From Wuchereria bancrofti (lineage: Eukaryota > Nematoda > Chromadorea > Rhabditida > Onchocercidae), in NCBI GenBank assembly GCA_005281725.1, contig SSBO01000002.1, positions 1,924,822-1,988,821 on the forward strand: DNA of 64,000 nucleotides. The letters are read 5' to 3'. Made by a program: the position numbers and the translations under genes. Numbering within the stretch: position 1 is the stretch's first letter; each line of letters starts with the position of its first letter. The notes beneath the pieces were generated by a model that worked only from the letters and a program-made list of their open reading frames with translations, searched no databases and had not been told where the DNA came from. Below, one piece after another: positions 1 to 14,100 of this stretch.

Positions 1-555
1 TTATGGTAGTGTTATAAGTAGTACAGAGTATAAGAATTCACAACTACTTATCATTCTATGATTAGTAAAGTTCATTTCATTGGGCTAATAGAATGAGATT
101 AAGTAATTCAATTTTGACAAATGTGACTTCATGAAGATTCTTTGAAAATTATCATTATCATTAACACCATTGTTGTCAATCATCATTGATAAACAAGAGA
201 ATGTTACACTAAATGATTGGGTTGGTTGACCTCTTAGTTGTAATGATTGATTACATATGACAATAAATATTACATATACAAAATTTGCTGTTGTTGTTGT
301 AGTTTACATTCATAAATAATAAATAATCTAAAGGAGCAATTAGTCAGCTAATTTTTTGCTTAAACAAGGATAAATAATTATTCATCAATCAATTATTATC
401 TTTTCAAAAAGTTTATTTGGTTGCAAGGCAAGCTATCTTCTTTGATAATCTTTGTCAGATGTATATTTGAATGTCCAACTGATAATTGATGACTTCAATT
501 TTTCTTTTTTTTTTATAGAAGAGATTTGGGGACATTCCATTTAATAAATGAGAAG

Positions 556-902
556 GAGAGAGAGAGAGAGAAGCTTAGTGAAATAAAGTAGGGATAAGAT
601 GAATAAATCATCGCTACTCTAAGTGGGCAAAAAAAAAAAAAGAGGAGAAATATAAGAAACCGATTAAAAATATACCACTTGATGTTTAGTCAATTTAAGG
701 AAGGCACTTAAAATATTCAAGCCTGTTATATCATTAAATTACATTCAATTCATTTTCTCTTTTCCTTTTGAAGTTTAAAAAAAAAAAAAAAAAATGCTCC
801 AAACATATATGTATTTGTAGACAAAAATCTTCAAATGGAAATTTTTAGTTTGTTTTTCTATTTTAGCAAACTTAGGGAAATATTTTATGTCTTTTTTGTT
901 AA

Positions 903-940
<38 letters not shown>

Positions 941-2571
941 TCATCGTTCATTATCAATTGCAAGATGATCTATGAGACGTTAATCAAATTTTGAGCCATT
1001 TTTTAGCGGAACTTTTTAACAAATGTAAGAATTAAAAATTTTTACATTAACATATTTCTATGTTAAATTTTTCTGACTGAAAATCATACAATGTAAACAA
1101 TATTTCAGGCATATCCATTGTATGTATATCATACAACATGATTTCCTCATTACGTTATATAATCAGTAGAAATTGAAAAATTTTTGGTCGATGATCACAA
1201 AATATAAACAAATCAGAACTAAGAATATTTTCAACCTTTAAGCAAAAAAATCAGTATAGGTTAATTGATTGAGACAAGATGATTGCAAGTATCAGTAATT
1301 TTAATTTAGTCATGGAAGAGTGTAAGTATTTTAGTAGAAGTGCTAAATTTTCAATTCATAATTGAATTATCAGAAATATCCAAGAAGAAAAAGGAAATAA
1401 ATTGAGCTTTATGTTAAATTTCAAATCATATGGAATTAATTACCTTACTGTATTTAAGTAAAAATTAAATTAAATCTACCAGTAATTTTAATTTAGTCAT
1501 GGAAGAGTGTAGGTATTTCAGTAGAAGTGCTAAATTTTCAATTCATAATTGAATTATCAGAAATATTCAAAAAGAAAAAGGAAATAAATTGAGCTTTATG
1601 TTAAATTTCAAATTATATGGAATTAATTACCTTACTGTATTTAAGTAAAAATTAAATTAAATCTGCTATGTGTAGAAGAGCGATCGAAACTTGAAACTTT
1701 TTATTCGATTTAAATAATTTGCGTTAAAATTTCTTTATTCTTACATTAATGAAATATCATCTTCAATTTCCCTCCTCTTAACTCATATTCATTCCAAATA
1801 TCAATTTCAAAGTAATGTCCCTCAAGAAACAACGATTTCGTTGCATTGTAGAGAGAGAGAGAGGGAGAGAGACAGAAAGAAAGAGAGAGGAGAGAAAGGA
1901 AGAGAAAATAGAACGATGACGAATTGATTGGTAATTTTATCAAATAAATTCATCAAATAAATTATACAATATAGAAAAGATTTTCAGAAATTGATATATT
2001 CATTCATAATTTATTACTAAGAAATTTGATAAACATTTTATAGTTGCACAAATGCTGCATAATTTCCTCTTAAGCAAACATTTTATTGTCATTATATTTC
2101 TCTCATTTTAATTGAAAAATTTACTTGATAATTTATTAAAAATTTACTTTCAGATAGACTTAATTATACACTATCAAAACTGGAAAACAGCAAGAGATAT
2201 ATAATCGTCCAGAATCAAAGAAATATTTTCTACCAGTGATTAATTCATAAAAGGAAGTTTGAAAATGTTGAAATGAAAACAATCCATTTAAATCGTATAA
2301 TTCATTTTATTGCTTGTTTGGAAATAATTTTTGAAGTGAATATATTTGAGAAAGAGACAGAAAGAAATTTCGCTGAAAAAAGATTTCGAAATTAATATGA
2401 TGCCGCTAAATTGCCAACATTTGCAATTAATCTTACCGACACATCTAAGTGTAATACAATGAGATCAAAAGGTCATATATAAGTCATTGTCGTACAGCAA
2501 ATTAGTCAACCAATGACTCTCTCTCTCTCTCTCTTTCTTTCTCTCTCCCTTTCTCTCTCTCTCTCTCTCTT
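556..2571. repeat. cluster of four GA/CT microsatellites
   Basis: Purine/pyrimidine dinucleotide tracts lie at 556-571 (GA), 906-938 (CT), 1850-1907 (interrupted GA) and 2517-2571 (interrupted CT). Further tracts of the same kind are at 4500-4525 (CT), 6595-6620 (GA) and 20761-20829 (GA). They alternate in strand. Short open frames over them encode Arg-Glu or Leu-Ser runs and are not genes. Confidence 0.9.
1293..1664. repeat. 187-bp tandem duplication
   Basis: Two adjacent copies, about 1293-1479 and 1480-1664, both start with cagtaattttaatttagtca and end with attaaattaaatct. They differ at only a handful of positions, for example taagtatttta against taggtatttca, so the duplication looks recent. 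No coding frame or terminal repeats are seen in the unit. Confidence 0.93.
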
Positions 2572-4084
2572 TATTTACCCCTGTACATTTTATTACAGAC
2601 TGTTACTTTTTGCATCAATAATTTCAAGACAGCAAGCAGATAAATCAATAAATTCAAATTGTAAGATTTAATTACATCTCATAAGTAAAATTTTAAGTTA
2701 ATAAATTAAAAAGTAAAAACAAATGATTGATGAAATTAACAACAAATTGTAATCCTTCATTTATCATCTATTTGGTTAATGTCTTATCCGCCAGAAGATT
2801 TGTTTACATTTTGCTAAACATTGTAAACAACTCATTTTTGCGGACATTATTTCATTGAAGTAATATATCTTTTATCACCCGCAAAATATGTTAATGATGA
2901 AAAGGTGTGAATATTTCACCTATAATTGATAAATTTAATTATTTAGAAGAGATTTTATTACACAAATATTATCTAACTATAAATGCCAATAACATTAAAT
3001 ACTATTATCAAAACAATGTATGTAAAATGATCGATGATCCGCGCTATGTTGCAATAATTTTATTTTTTTATTGAACAAAAATTTAACGCTTGTTGTAAAT
3101 GTGGAAATTTTGAAATTCCTACTGAAATGGAATGAATGATCATTGACAAACAACTAAAAAGTACACATTTCGTGATGATATCTAATAATGGAAAAAAGAT
3201 GAAAAGAATAAATCAGAGAAATGATAGAAAAATAATTTCACTTTTTCCCGAAAAAAAAAACAAAAGGTCCTATTTAATGGTTTAATGGGAGGTTTTCATT
3301 ATCAGCGTAAATGAAGCAATTAATTTAAGAAAAAAAAAATAGAAATATTTTCAACTGCAAATAACTTTTTTTTTTTTTAATCATTTGTTAATGTAGAAGT
3401 TGTGGCATGTTTCCTCAATTAATTATCACCAGTTATCAATTTTATTTTTTCTTTTCTTCTCATCTGTACACAAAATTATTTGTCAAACTTGTTGAACGGT
3501 CACCCAAAAGCAAATATTTTTTCAGCAAGAAGGAGGAAAAGTATGATGGAATTTAATATTTTGAAAAAATATTGATTATAATACATAAATGTGATTAGAT
3601 TAAGTGAAGGATAAAACAATTAGAATAAATTCAGTTCTATAAAAAACATTTGTAATTTTTATATTATTTTTAGTATGTATGGTAATAATTTCACTACTTT
3701 AATTTTACTATACTATCTACTATAAGTAATTTACAGTAAAGTATTTATAATTTAATTATTACAATACTATCTAGCATTATATATTTTATAATATGTATGT
3801 TAACGATTACTTTTTTACTAAAATATATTTCACATTTATTCAAATTCATTCATCACAATATGATTACATTTCCACTCGTTCATTTCTTTTTCCAACAAAT
3901 TTATTTTATTTATTTTCTTTTTTTTTTTGAATAACAGATTATCAAATAATTTTTGTGCTATTTCAATAGTAATATTTTAATATTTAATAAATTGTTGGGA
4001 AAGTTTGTTTTTTTTTTCTCCTTTTTCTGCTTTTTTTTTCTTTTAGGTAATCTCGAAATGTTATTATTAATGATATTAATTATA

Positions 4085-4610
4085 ATGACGTCATCTTACA
4101 ATATAGTAAGTTAAATTAACGCGCATCCAAAATTGCACCACAAAAAGAGGAATGCACGATGAGTCATCGATGCGCAATGCAAATAGCAATCGTTCCCGTT
4201 CCCATGCGACTGCATTGTCCTGCATGTCTGTGCATGCAGACAGCAGCGCGCGCCATCCTTGGAAAAGATGGCAGTGTGTGTGTGTCTGTCTGTTCCCGCC
4301 AATGAATTTATTTGAAATGAGCCAATAGGATGAAAGGAATGGAAAATTTAAACCAATGAATGAGCGCAGATTGCATTCATTTCTAAGTACGTCCACCCAC
4401 GCACTATCATCTCCCCAAACATGGCATTCTGAAGTGAAGAGAGTGTATGAAAGTGGGAGAAGTAGACGAGCAGACTGCGCGGGACTGTCATATTTGCATC
4501 TCTCTCTCTCCCTCTCTCTTTCTCTGTATAATGGGGAATGTCTGAATGTCCGTCCGGTTGGATTATTTTGTGATGGTGGTTGATGGTGCTGAGTGGTTGC
4601 TTGGATCATT
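4085..4610. promoter_or_regulatory. GC-enriched island with transcription-factor-like sites
   Basis: This roughly 500-bp block is clearly richer in G+C and CpG than its surroundings. It carries perfect matches to a CRE/ATF palindrome TGACGTCA (4086-4093), an AP-1/bZIP palindrome ATGAGTCAT (4159-4167) and the POU octamer ATGCAAAT (4177-4184). It also has a GCGCGC run near 4247, a short TG tract and a CT tract. It may be the promoter or an enhancer of the downstream actin gene, or the start of an unseen gene. Overlapping open frames of 172 codons (-, 4609-4091) and 75 codons (+, 4356-4583) are not recognisable proteins. The call rests on composition and motifs only. Confidence 0.45.
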
Positions 4611-7600
4611 TTCCTGTTGCGTTTTTTTTTCTTTCTTGTTTCAATTTGTTGAATTTGCGATGGTCAAGGTGTGATTGTTGGTACCGCGGTGTATTTTCTG
4701 ATACCAATAGTAGATGATGGAGGGGTTTTTTTTTGTTTTCATTCTTTACACCATTAACAGAAATTTACCTCTGGAATACCGCGATCTATTTCTAGCAGTG
4801 AAAATACGTAAGAGGAGGTTTTTTTGTTTTAGCAGGAATAAATATTTGAAAGTATTTTTTTGGAATTTAACTAAAACTTCAGTCGGGGATCTTTTATCGA
4901 GATTGAATTGTACGAAAAAATTTTCTTGGAAATGAATTATTCTTTAATTACTTTTTGTAATTACAGTTATTGTCGATTTTTTTTTCGAAGATAAATTGTA
5001 GTGAGGGACACTTTGCTAAAGATGAGTCATGATTCGAATCTATTTAGATATTTAGACAGATTAACTTTTTGATGACTGAAATATTCCAAAGTCATTTTTC
5101 ATGTTTTGTACAGAAAAGGTGAAAGTGGGAGGTTATCTTCAATGGTGAATTCGTTGGCTGAAATTGATTAGCTCCTATTCAGTTTTTGAAATTGAATTGC
5201 GAAAGTGACATTGAAATGTGCGAGGTATCGTTTTTGCAAACAGTGAGAAATTGTTTATGTGGAAAGGTCGGCGTAGGGTCAATTGTTCACATCAAAGAAT
5301 TGGGATTTCATCTTAACCTTGTTTATATGTTGTCAGTTTATAATCTACATTCTCTGCTTCAAATTTACTCCTTTATCGTGTAGTACCACTTTTCCCGGCA
5401 ATATCGAGCAAACTTTCACCCGAAGAATGCTGTTCTTCGCGAAAAATTAGGTTGCGTTTATCATTTTAGTGTATTATGACAAATTTTTGAAATATTTGTC
5501 AGCATAACTGTCAGAGATAGTAAACTTTTGAACGGTCCAAAATCTTTCCAGTTATCTATCTTATGACATATTTCGCTTTTATCTCATCCAATATTGATCT
5601 CATTTCGTCACAATAAGGCATTTTCAGAATAAATGAAGAATTGACATAAATATGAATTCATTTCTTTATGAAATTGGTGTAGTTTGATATCTGTTCCTTA
5701 TGTGACTTCATTTAATGATACAGTTAACGATTAAATATTGTGTTTAAGTGAATGGATGAATTTTAAATAAGAATTTTGCTTGAAGTTTCCTGATAACATC
5801 TATAGATGCTGGCTAATAATCATTAAGCTAAAGCTATGAAATTAGTATGTTTGAATAATAGTGAAGAATTACTTTTAACTATAATATCATTCCTATGACA
5901 CAATAGTTTCTGTAGATTGTAGGATTTTGAAGTCTAAAGTTTTAATTTCTGACGCACATTATTTGGTACTTCAAGGGATTTTGTATGGACGAAGTTTTTT
6001 CCTCCTATTTTATCTCTTTCATAAAATTATGAGTTGAATTAATCAGTTCATGACGTCACCTTTTTATAAGTCAATTCTTCCTGTTGTATTTTTTTCGAGA
6101 ATTTTCTATACATTTCTGTACATAGTAATCAATGTAGAATGCTTTTATTTGTCGATTGGAATGAATTTAATGTTGAATATCTGTTTCGGAATGCATGATT
6201 TTGTAATCTTTAGCTTTTTACAGTCATAACTTATTAAATGCATTTTTTGGTTATAAAGTTTTTGTCAACATTTTATTTTATCGTTATCGGTTCTAATTTC
6301 TTTTTCCTCCTTTTATCAATTTTTATAGTCTTTGTTCAGTGATGATGATAGATGACATTGCTTGTCGTATTCTAAATTTCATCTTATGTGTACTGTAACA
6401 TATTCTTAAGCAAAGAGATGTTTTTATGAGAGAATCGAATGACATAGGCTCTGGAAGTTCTTCATTAATGATAAAGATAAGAACAATTAGTGGCAATCTA
6501 GCAATTATGCTGTTAGTTAATAATGAATTGTAATTACAAGTTATTGTTAGAGAAACTGAAGAGGGTTAATGGGATTATTTTTTACTTCAATGTATGAGAG
6601 GGAGAGAAAGAGAGAGAGAGATTTGACTGGGTAGTGATTGGTATCCTTTTATTATGACGTTGTATTGAGTGTGCTGTAGTATATTTGATTACTGTGGTGG
6701 CGCAAAATTTAATTCAATTTGAAGTTTAAATTCATTTTGATAATGAAACTAGTGTGTGCAACGTGAAATTGAATTGAGTGAATGTGAATGCAATGTGCAT
6801 TTGTTGTTTGGGATAATTCTTATGGTATGCCAACAATTTATGTAATTCTTTCTTACTGTCTTTCTTCCTTCTTTTTCAACTCTTTTTGTCTTGGTTCAGT
6901 ATATATACATCATGTAATTCCTTTCATCTGATAATATGTAATTTTATGAATTGGAAAGCTCAAAGGGAGTTAAAATTTGAAATAGAGAAGTATTTGAGAG
7001 TTTCCGGGATGAGTGTTATGTATATATATAGCAATGATTCTGTGGGTTTAGAATTTAGAATTGGCACATATGAGATTAAGGAATGTAATTTGGTCTTTTG
7101 TCGGAGGGAATAGTTTCATGAATTATATAAGGAGGAGTAGTAAAGAGTAATAGTAGTAGTGGAAGGAAGAAGGGAGGAGGGATTTGATTGTGATGTGGAT
7201 GAGAAGCCATGAATGCTTTCTCAAACATAATCATTGTCTTCTCTTTCCATTATTTTCAGTCGCATTTATTTAGGAATGGGAGGGGAGGGTGAGGGGTAGG
7301 TAGGTAAGTGATGATGGTTATGTTTGTCATTGATTGTTCGAACATTAAATGGTCATTTTATGCCGGATGGACTAAAGTGACATTTTCATTTTCATTGATT
7401 GTCAAATACTGACTTTAATTTTTTCTTTTTTTTGCTATTATCGAAGTGTTAGCTAGTTAGGTTATAAATAGAGCTTCTGTATTCGTTCCCTATTCCTTTT
7501 CTTTGGAATAAGCATTGTGAGACTATAGAGAGGAAAGAAAGGAAAAGGACTCTTCATATACCATTTGTGGCGGCTACTTTTTGATTCCATCTCTCTTCTT

Positions 7601-7905
7601 CCTCTGTTTCTTTGCTTCCAGACACATATGCTAAAATATGTTCGTAACTCTGGATCGTTTCTTTTCATACTTTCACTTTATCTTGAATTATTTGAATCAT
7701 TATTGTAAATAATTATCCCTTGTAATGTTATTGTATGTTTTAGTACTATTTTTCATCTTTTCAACAGACGTAGCACTTGGCTATGATAATTTTTGCACGG
7801 CATTATAGTTTGATGATTTCTATTGCAGCAAATATCTCGTAATAGAGATTCGTGCCGTGACAGTACATATCACGATATCGGTAGTATAAAATATAGGAAT
7901 AAAAA
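4611..7905 (+). other. long upstream region or 5' intron before actin
   Basis: No exon of a recognised protein is visible. The + strand is T-rich, as in the introns of this window, so part of it may be a 5' intron linking the GC island at 4.1-4.6 kb to the actin gene. A second CRE-like TGACGTCA lies at 6051-6058 and a GA tract at 6595-6620. A good trans-splice-type acceptor (pyrimidine run ending in AG at 7766-7767) lies 138 bp before the actin ATG. A closer AG at 7895-7896 is preceded by a TATAAAA-like string. Confidence 0.4.
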
Positions 7906-9609
<1,704 letters not shown>

Positions 9610-11191
9610 GCTGTTGCTACTATTGCTGCCCTGCTGTTTTCCAGCTCTTTTAAACCTCCCAGAAAAGCTATAGCAGCAAATGCAGCAAAAATATTAAGTT
9701 AAACAGTCCTTTTATTCGATCGCACATCCCTTCCACTTATTAATGTATCAGCCCATTTTACTGTACTAATTTCTTTTGTTTCTGCGATTAAAAATCGAAG
9801 TTATCACAAATTTTGGACCTGAGTTATTTCTCGTTTTTTTTTTTTTGTTTTTTTATTTTATTTACCTTCCTATTGAAGTCCTTTGACTATTTTCTTATAT
9901 AGACATGGGAAATATCGTTTAAACTTAATGAAAATTTTCCACTTACATTCCCACAAAGGATATTTGGCCCTTCCAGTTTCCTTTTTTTCCTCTGTTTTCT
10001 CAAGGAAAATAACATTCCTGAACTTCATGCTCACCTTTTTGCTGGGTTCTTATCCAAAATCGTCCGTTCTTTTTGAAGGGTAACGACGGGATTATACTGC
10101 TATTGAAAGGACTGTAAGCTTTTAAAACAATTTGAATTTATTCAATAACTTCAGATTTAGTTTTCCCGTGATGAAGTAAAGATCGTTCTCCTTCCACTTA
10201 TCCACATATTTTTATCTTCATCCGCCTGTCCTCGCCAATATTTTCCTACTTCTTTTTCTCCAATCCTCGTACCCAAAAAGTGTTTGGTTTTTGTTGTTCC
10301 TTTTTAAGCTAAGAATTTTTGGGCATATTCGCTCATTGATGTTTCTTCATTTTATTCTCTTTTTGTCGTTATCATTTATTAATCGATATATTTTTTTTCT
10401 CTTTTTTGTTTCCTTGAAAGTAATGTGTAATAAAACGTTTTGAAGGTTTTTTTTTTGGTAAAATTTATTTGTCCGTTGGCTGTAACAAAGCGTTTTTAAC
10501 GTCTTAGGTGGTCAGAAAAATAACTTTTTTTTTCTGAAGTATATGTTGACGTATTGAAATGAAAAAGTGCATGGTTGTAAGATCATATGAACTGTGTTAA
10601 TTACCACCAAAGATGGGTGATTTCATCATTCCGACACAGAAATTACTCACAGAAAAAGGATTGAAATTGAAAGATTGATGGAGGTGTGGAAATGAGCTTG
10701 AAATTTGCAAAGCAGGAGGCGAGAACCTGAAAAAAAGTAATAGTAATGTTTTTGGAAATGAATATTGACCGTTCCTACTACGATGTGGAAGGATGTTTTC
10801 GGAGTTATTAGACGTGATGACATGTGAAAGTTTTGAAGTGCTCAGAGAGTGATCAGAGGCTGAAGTACACTGGCGCACTTTGTGCGACAAATGCGCTTCT
10901 CCCAAACTTAAACTTTGCAGTGTGCCTGTTGAAATTACAACTAAGGCAGTGGTACACTGTGAAAATTTGTTTCCAGTGGATTGGAATTTCAAATATGCTA
11001 ATTGTGTGTTCGATAATTTGTGTTGATTATAAGATTGATTCAGCACAGTCTAATTAGTTTTTGCGATTTTACAGCAATGTTTAATATCGAAATGAATTTA
11101 ATTGATGCTGGATAGTAATTGCTAAAGGATTTGCAGGGTGATTTTTGGTTTGATTTCACAAAAAATTAGAAGTATTTATGGTATTGCTAAG
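9610..11191 (+). other. actin 3' region and dog-1 upstream region
   Basis: T-rich sequence follows the actin stop. An AATAAA at 10429-10434 is a possible distal poly(A) signal. From about 10600 to 11050 the composition becomes more balanced. There the minus strand is open for 149 codons (11046-10597) without an ATG start or a recognisable product. The last 60 bp hold the trans-splice-like acceptor of the next gene. Confidence 0.5.
11127..11136 (+). promoter_or_regulatory. candidate spliced-leader acceptor for dog-1
   Basis: The sequence aggatttgcag ends in AG at 11135-11136, 55 bp before the ATG at 11192. No upstream exon is needed to complete the reading frame, so a trans-splice acceptor is the simplest reading. 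This is inferred from position and motif only. Confidence 0.4.
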
Positions 11192-14100
11192 ATGTGTGCT
11201 AATCCAGCAGAGTCTTCCATTCGAGAATATTTGAGCAAACGAAAACGTCGAACGAATGATAGTCGGCGATATACAGCTAATGAAAAATATTTGACTTCAT
11301 CAGTCGGTGAATATTCTATCAAAAATTTATTTCATGAACTTTTGTAAATATTTTGTAAAATTATTTCATAAATTTCAACCATACTATAAGTTACTATTGA
11401 AAAATAAGTTAAGTAAGGGTCAAATTAATAAGTATATATTAAATAGTAAAGAAGTGTAATTGCTCTGAATTACTAGCTTAAGTTAACTCATTACTTCTGA
11501 AATTTGCTAATGCATTCGGAAAATTTGCAAATTTTCGGATGAATTTTGCTGCCCTAATTTATGCTATATTATGAACAGATGGTGGTGGATTATCGTCTAA
11601 AAGGCTTTCTCTAAAGTTAAATTATCAATCGTTCAATTATACGGATTTATTAATTTGTGGATATATAATTAAGTTACCACCAAATATACAACCGTATGCT
11701 ACACAGCGAACGATGATTGCAAAAATTCTTATCTCTTTAAAGAATAAACTTAATGCACTGATTGAAAGCCCAACAGGAAGTGGTTGGTTTGTTAGTTAAA
11801 ATTTTAATTTCAAGAATTTTTCAAACTTCAAGTTTTTTATATAATGTTTGTAAACAGTAGAAAAAAAACTTAAGTAGAGAATGATGCAATAATTCCTGCA
11901 TAAAATGATTGCAGTATAAAATTTCCATTGGAATTTTTTTATGGCATTTATTGTAATTTAAGTTTTTTCAAATTATTTAACAAATATTGTATTTAATTTC
12001 TTTTTTTCAATCAAATTTTTTTTTTCACTCTTTGACTATTGTTTACAACATTTTCAGTCAGAAAGGAATTTAAATGATTTAGGTAAAACACTTGGACTTC
12101 TGTCAGCAAGTTGTGGTTGGCTTGAAAGATACAAAAAGGAACGAACACAATCACGTGATGAATGCAAAGCGTGTCATAATGGTAGTGGTAATGGGCATTC
12201 TGGTAATAAAACTTTAGATCAAAGCACGTTACTTGGGGAATTAAATGATGTTGATTTAAGCGATAACAATAGTAAGCGTATGAATACTATATCAGCTGAA
12301 TGTTCATGTGATACTCAATCATTTTCTACATGTAAGTCATTTTTATCTGTTGTTGGGAGATAATATTTTTAATGTAAATTTAAAACTAGTAAAGATCTCT
12401 TTAATGTAAATTGGAATCATTCAAAACAACTGTTGTGTGGCAGATACTGATGTACTTGTATGGCAGTTAACTACAAATAGCTACTCAAAAAGCCATGTGC
12501 AACTATTACTTGATTTAAACCTCTAATATAGTATAACTGAATGTTTTAGATGTTTGAGAGTAGGAACAGTTGTTTTATTATGCATACATTTTTTGTTGCA
12601 GGTGAAGTGTTATATTTTTTTCTTTCAGTAGAAGATGAATTTGAGAATGATTTTTGCGCAGTTGCAAGCTCGTCAGTTGTTTCAAATAAAGTGAGCTATC
12701 TGTTTATAAATTACTCTACCGAAACATTAGTGATTGTTGCGTTCATTTATTATATAAAATACATTAAAATTAATTCTAATATGAGATTTTCTATTATTTA
12801 ATATAACATAGATTTATAGTTGGAAGGAGTTACCTTATTGGATGATAGTAAATTGTCGATGAAAGATGTGGCGGAAGAAGGTCATACTTGTTTACCGTAA
12901 GTTTATGTTAAGGTTATTTCTTCCATTCATGTTTTAAAATTTCTAATCGTTACTTTGTATTGAACGATTAACCATTGCATTAATCTATAAACGATGAGCT
13001 AAGCGTAGTGAATTTAATATGATAACTTTCATGATTTTTCCGCTACTATACATGTTCTGAAATACTTTACTTATTGCAGACGTGTGACAATATACTATGG
13101 AACGCGAACACATAAACAAATTAGCCAAGTGGTAAAAGAATTTTCACGTTTGCCATATGGAAAAGATGGAGTCATGAAGTAATGCTTTATTTATATTGTG
13201 TAATATAACTTGGCTTAATTTCACTTATACAAGTTTCACTTTCTATTGTTTGCGGCGCCTTTATTAGTATTTCGATTTATCTTACTGGATTCAACAAGGA
13301 AGTTTCTTGTAATTTAGATTAGAACTTAACAGAATAAAGTATTTTCTCAAATGATAAACATTGTCATTAGAGTATCTTTACGATTAAGCACGTCGTAAGG
13401 AGAAGCAAAAATTCTTTTGATATTGTTTTCCAATTAAGGAAATTTTTAGAGACATGTTTTACAGACACTCATTCAATTTTAAGTAATCTGAATTCGTCCT
13501 TCAAAAATCGAATTGTTATAGAAATGGAATCAATGATAATGTCTTGTCCTTTAAAGGATCACTTAACCTTTATGATATGAAAAAAATACTGCTAACAATA
13601 GGCTCACTCTCATTTATTATTAATTTTGTCAATTAAAAATAATTTCATTTTTAAAATAAAGATGATTTTTTTGCAGACATACAATATTGGCAAGTCGTGA
13701 ACATATGTGTATCAATCCAGCAATACGTGTTAATGATGATATCAATAGTAAATGTAAAGAATTCATATCTTCCGATGGGGTAATTTAAAATTTTGTTTTA
13801 ATTTATGAAGCTAGACGAATGTTGCTATATGTCTAAATTTGCACACTATTCTCACATTCTTTTAAATGATTCTTGAATTTGAAATCAAATTTTATTAGAT
13901 TGGTTGTTCATACAAAAATTCAATGCGTGGGAAATATGAAAGACCGAGCGCAATACGACGTTTAATTGCACAAACTACTCAAAAAGTGAATTATGTTTGG
14001 GATGTAGAGGATCTTGTTGAAGCACTAAAATGTTCCACACCATCACTTTGTCCCTATTTCTCAACTGCTCGAGTACTTATCGATGATGCTGATATTATTT

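Larger units (their letters stand above)
1..4084. other. gene-poor AT-rich region
   Basis: No coding exon could be supported here. Open frames are short and are made of poly-A/T or GA-repeat translation. The region holds four GA/CT microsatellites (556-571, 906-938, 1850-1907, 2517-2571), a 187-bp tandem duplication (1293-1664) and scattered homopolymer A/T tracts. It could be distal upstream sequence of the next gene or an ordinary intergenic spacer. Confidence 0.6.

Noticed and set aside
4091..4609. 172-codon minus-strand ORF with ATG over the GC island
   Set aside because: It runs through a CT microsatellite (Arg-Glu run) and a TG tract, overlaps another frame on the opposite strand and resembles no family. 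The local GC rise alone lowers stop-codon frequency.
7885..7891. TATAAAA before the actin ATG as a TATA box
   Set aside because: Only 15 bp from the start codon, which leaves no room for a normal transcription start; more likely part of the leader or acceptor context.
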